Positions 4,808 to 5,896 of a stretch of DNA of 5,896 bases are shown here, piece by piece. The translations under genes and the position numbers were made by a program. This stretch comes from Candidatus Methanophagales archaeon. Lineage in GTDB: Archaea; Halobacteriota; Syntropharchaeia; Alkanophagales; Methanospirareceae. The notes under the pieces were generated by a model. That model saw nothing but the letters and a program-made list of their open reading frames with translations, ran no database searches and had not been told where the DNA came from. Positions within the stretch are counted from its first letter, which is position 1; the number at the start of each line of letters is the position of its first letter. The DNA is taken from positions 1 through 5,896 of the forward strand of contig JAGGZZ010000048.1 in the NCBI GenBank assembly GCA_021161765.1, written 5' to 3'.

Positions 4808-4939
4808 AGGTAAAGTTGTCCTTTGCAAAGTTCCAACGCCTTCAGAGGAATTGAGGAAGTTCAAATTACGACCTGGCTTAATTGTCTCAAAAGATTTAAA
4901 GTTAATGAGTGTCTAAAGGACGCCCTTGGATTAAAGTAG
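4794..4939 (+). pseudogene. MazF/PemK-type toxin with internal deletion and frameshift
   Basis: From 4794 the frame gives MKLSRGKVVLCKVPTPSEEL followed by RKFKLRPGLIVSKD, the first beta strands of the MazF/PemK endoribonuclease fold (the RGxVV opening and the LRPxLIVS strand are hallmarks). It stops at 4914 after 40 codons, against about 110-120 in the family. In the next frame, ending at 4937, one reads KVNECLKDALGLK, which is the usual last helix of such toxins. About 60-70 central residues and the frame have been lost at a junction near 4893-4905. Most of the RNA-binding and catalytic surface is gone, so the product should be inactive. It is paired with the antitoxin tail just before it. 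Confidence 0.7.
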
Positions 4940-4995
4940 AATAAAAACGGCAGTATGTTAATGGACATGAAACTATCTAAAAATCCAGTGATTTA

Positions 4996-5084
4996 TCACC
5001 ACGGAGAGTGCCACGGATAGCGGTTTAGCTAACGAGCTAAACCGCTAATAAACTAAACCTCTAATTCCGTGTGCTCTGCGGTGA
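4996..5084. repeat. Long imperfect inverted repeat with perfect 13-bp central hairpin
   Basis: The outer arms 4996-5017 and 5065-5084 are complementary with small gaps (CACCACGGAGAGTGCCACGG against CCGTGTGCTCTGCGGTG). Inside, TAGCGGTTTAGCT (5018-5030) and AGCTAAACCGCTA (5035-5047) pair perfectly over 13 bp around the loop AACG. A further AACTAAACC piece follows. There is no T-tract, so it is not a classic terminator. It lies about 70 bp before the LarC start. Confidence 0.75.
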
Positions 5085-5124
5085 ATTTTGAGGATATGAT
5101 ATAGTAGTTCCACTTGTAAGTAGG

Positions 5125-5151
5125 CTTTTATTTTTCTAAAAGAGAAGGATT
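5125..5151 (+). promoter_or_regulatory. Possible promoter / ribosome site of larC
   Basis: GGCTTTTATTTTT (about 5124-5136) is a loose TATA-like run about 25 nt before the ATG, which would yield an almost leaderless transcript. GAAGGAT (5144-5150) is a partial Shine-Dalgarno at a normal distance. The two readings conflict, so the true promoter may lie further upstream. Confidence 0.3.
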
Positions 5152-5154
5152 TAT

Positions 5155-5896
5155 ATGCGAACTTTAATATTCGAACCCTTTTCCGGGGCTTCCGGGGATA
5201 TGATCATCGGTAGTCTACTGGATTTGGGCGCCGCGGAATCGAAGATAGCCGATGCGGTCTCTGCTTTCGATATCGCACTGGAAGTAAAACCCGTAAAAAA
5301 GCGGGGGATAGCGGCGAAAAAAGTGGCGTTTGTAAGCAAAAGCGGCGATACGCGCGTAAGTGCGAGACACGCGGAAAGAAAGTATGCCGATTTCGTGCGT
5401 CTAATCGAAGGCAGCGGCTTGAACAGGGAGATAATAGAAAACGCCCTGGCTGTTTTTGACCTCCTCGCACGTGCAGAGGCGGCGGTGCACGGAGAACCCA
5501 AAGAGGGGCTGCAGTTTCACGAACTCGGCGCTGTGGATACAATAGGCGACCTGATAGGCAGCACCACGGCGTTCTTAGACCTCCATCCTGACATCGTTAT
5601 TTGCACTCCCATCTCAGTGGGCAGTGGATTCGTGGATACCCGGCATGGTCTTCTCCCTGTTCCTGCACCCGCGACCGTCGAGATATTGCGCCATTCTTCG
5701 CTGGTTTCGCAAGGGGACCCGTTCGGGTCTGCTTCTGAATTGCTTACGCCCACCGGGGCAGCGATATTGGCTCATTTTGTGCATCGGGTTGAATCCTCAC
5801 TCCCTCGTCTTCCATTACGCGTCGAGCACACGGGATATGGCGCCGGGTCGAAGGATTTGCCATCTGCCTCGCCGCCTAACGTCTTGAGAGCGAGTC
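5155..5896 (+). CDS. larC: LarC-family nickel-insertion protein, N-terminal part (runs off right edge)
   Basis: The frame gives 247 codons and is open at the window edge. Motifs in order are EPFSGASGDMIIGSLLDLGA at the N-terminus, LQFHELGAVDTIGDLIGSTT (about 121-140), CTPISVGSGFVDTRHG, LLPVPAPATVEIL, ELLTPTGAAILAHF and, near the end, GYGAGSKDLP...PNVLR. Together they identify the LarC / DUF111 (TIGR00299) family. LarC is a CTP-dependent cyclometallase that inserts nickel into the pyridinium pincer cofactor of lactate racemase-type enzymes; many archaea carry it without a known client enzyme. Family members are usually about 390-420 aa, so roughly 60% is seen here. In lactobacilli the gene is split and joined by programmed frameshifting; the visible part shows no frameshift, but it ends near that boundary. 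The ATG at 5155 is chosen for GAAGGAT shortly upstream and because it starts the conserved motif. No lar partner gene is in view. Confidence 0.9.
   Translation, partial: MRTLIFEPFSGASGDMIIGSLLDLGAAESKIADAVSAFDIALEVKPVKKRGIAAKKVAFVSKSGDTRVSARHAERKYADFVRLIEGSGLNREIIENALAVFDLLARAEAAVHGEPKEGLQFHELGAVDTIGDLIGSTTAFLDLHPDIVICTPISVGSGFVDTRHGLLPVPAPATVEILRHSSLVSQGDPFGSASELLTPTGAAILAHFVHRVESSLPRLPLRVEHTGYGAGSKDLPSASPPNVLRAS

Larger units (their letters stand above)
4487..5154. other. Divergent intergenic island with decayed genes and repeats
   Basis: These 668 bp separate the minus-strand secreted-protein gene from the plus-strand LarC gene. They hold no intact gene. Recognisable contents are the secreted-protein promoter, interspersed-repeat-like DNA (4629-4686), an antitoxin tail and a deleted toxin (4688-4939), and an inverted repeat with a strong hairpin (4996-5084). 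A 62-codon minus frame at 4554-4742 has no homologous look and is judged accidental. Confidence 0.6.

Noticed and set aside
5151..5753. Minus-strand open frames inside the larC region and the plus frame at 5624-5887
   Set aside because: The LarC motifs run without interruption in the plus frame from 5155; these others are out-of-frame shadows in GC-rich DNA.

Overview
The window looks archaeal, most likely an uncultured Halobacteriota/Euryarchaeota lineage of methanogens or anaerobic alkane/methane oxidisers (ANME-1-like). This is inferred, not proven. The reasons are TATA boxes with purine-rich BRE-like flanks, frequent ATA (Ile) and AGA/AGG (Arg) codons, a DUF3821-type secreted protein, an archaeal MazF/PemK-type remnant and a LarC-family gene.

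Layout. Everything from 1 to 4486 that looks coding lies on the minus strand. In transcription order it is: a secreted 276-aa protein (4486-3656); two small membrane proteins of one paralogous 'TM - charged coil - TM' family (3631-3083 and 3048-2656); a hendecad/heptad-repeat coiled-coil protein with a C-terminal membrane anchor (2561-2151); then, after a repeat-rich gap, a third and shorter family member (1876-1490); then, after a second and homologous repeat-rich gap, the 5' two-thirds or so of a large secreted DUF3821-like protein that runs off the left edge (1156-<1). Spacers in the first four genes are 24, 34 and 94 bp, consistent with an operon. The last two genes each carry their own copy of a promoter/leader cassette: a 28-bp identical upstream element, a conserved TATA region, a purine-rich 5' UTR, a Shine-Dalgarno and a signal-peptide start.

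From 4487 to 5154 there is a 668-bp divergent intergenic island. It holds the promoter of the secreted protein, interspersed-repeat-like DNA, a decayed MazE/MazF-type toxin-antitoxin pair (antitoxin tail only; toxin with its middle deleted), and a large inverted repeat centred on a perfect 13-bp hairpin. From 5155 to the right edge, on the plus strand, is the N-terminal 247 codons of a LarC-family nickel-insertion protein.

Functionally, the minus-strand genes all encode exported or membrane proteins, several with cytoplasmic or surface coiled coils. They plausibly form a cell-envelope module, but no member except the DUF3821-like protein and LarC can be tied to a named family from the sequence alone. 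No tRNA, rRNA, CRISPR array, transposase or convincing intrinsic terminator was found.
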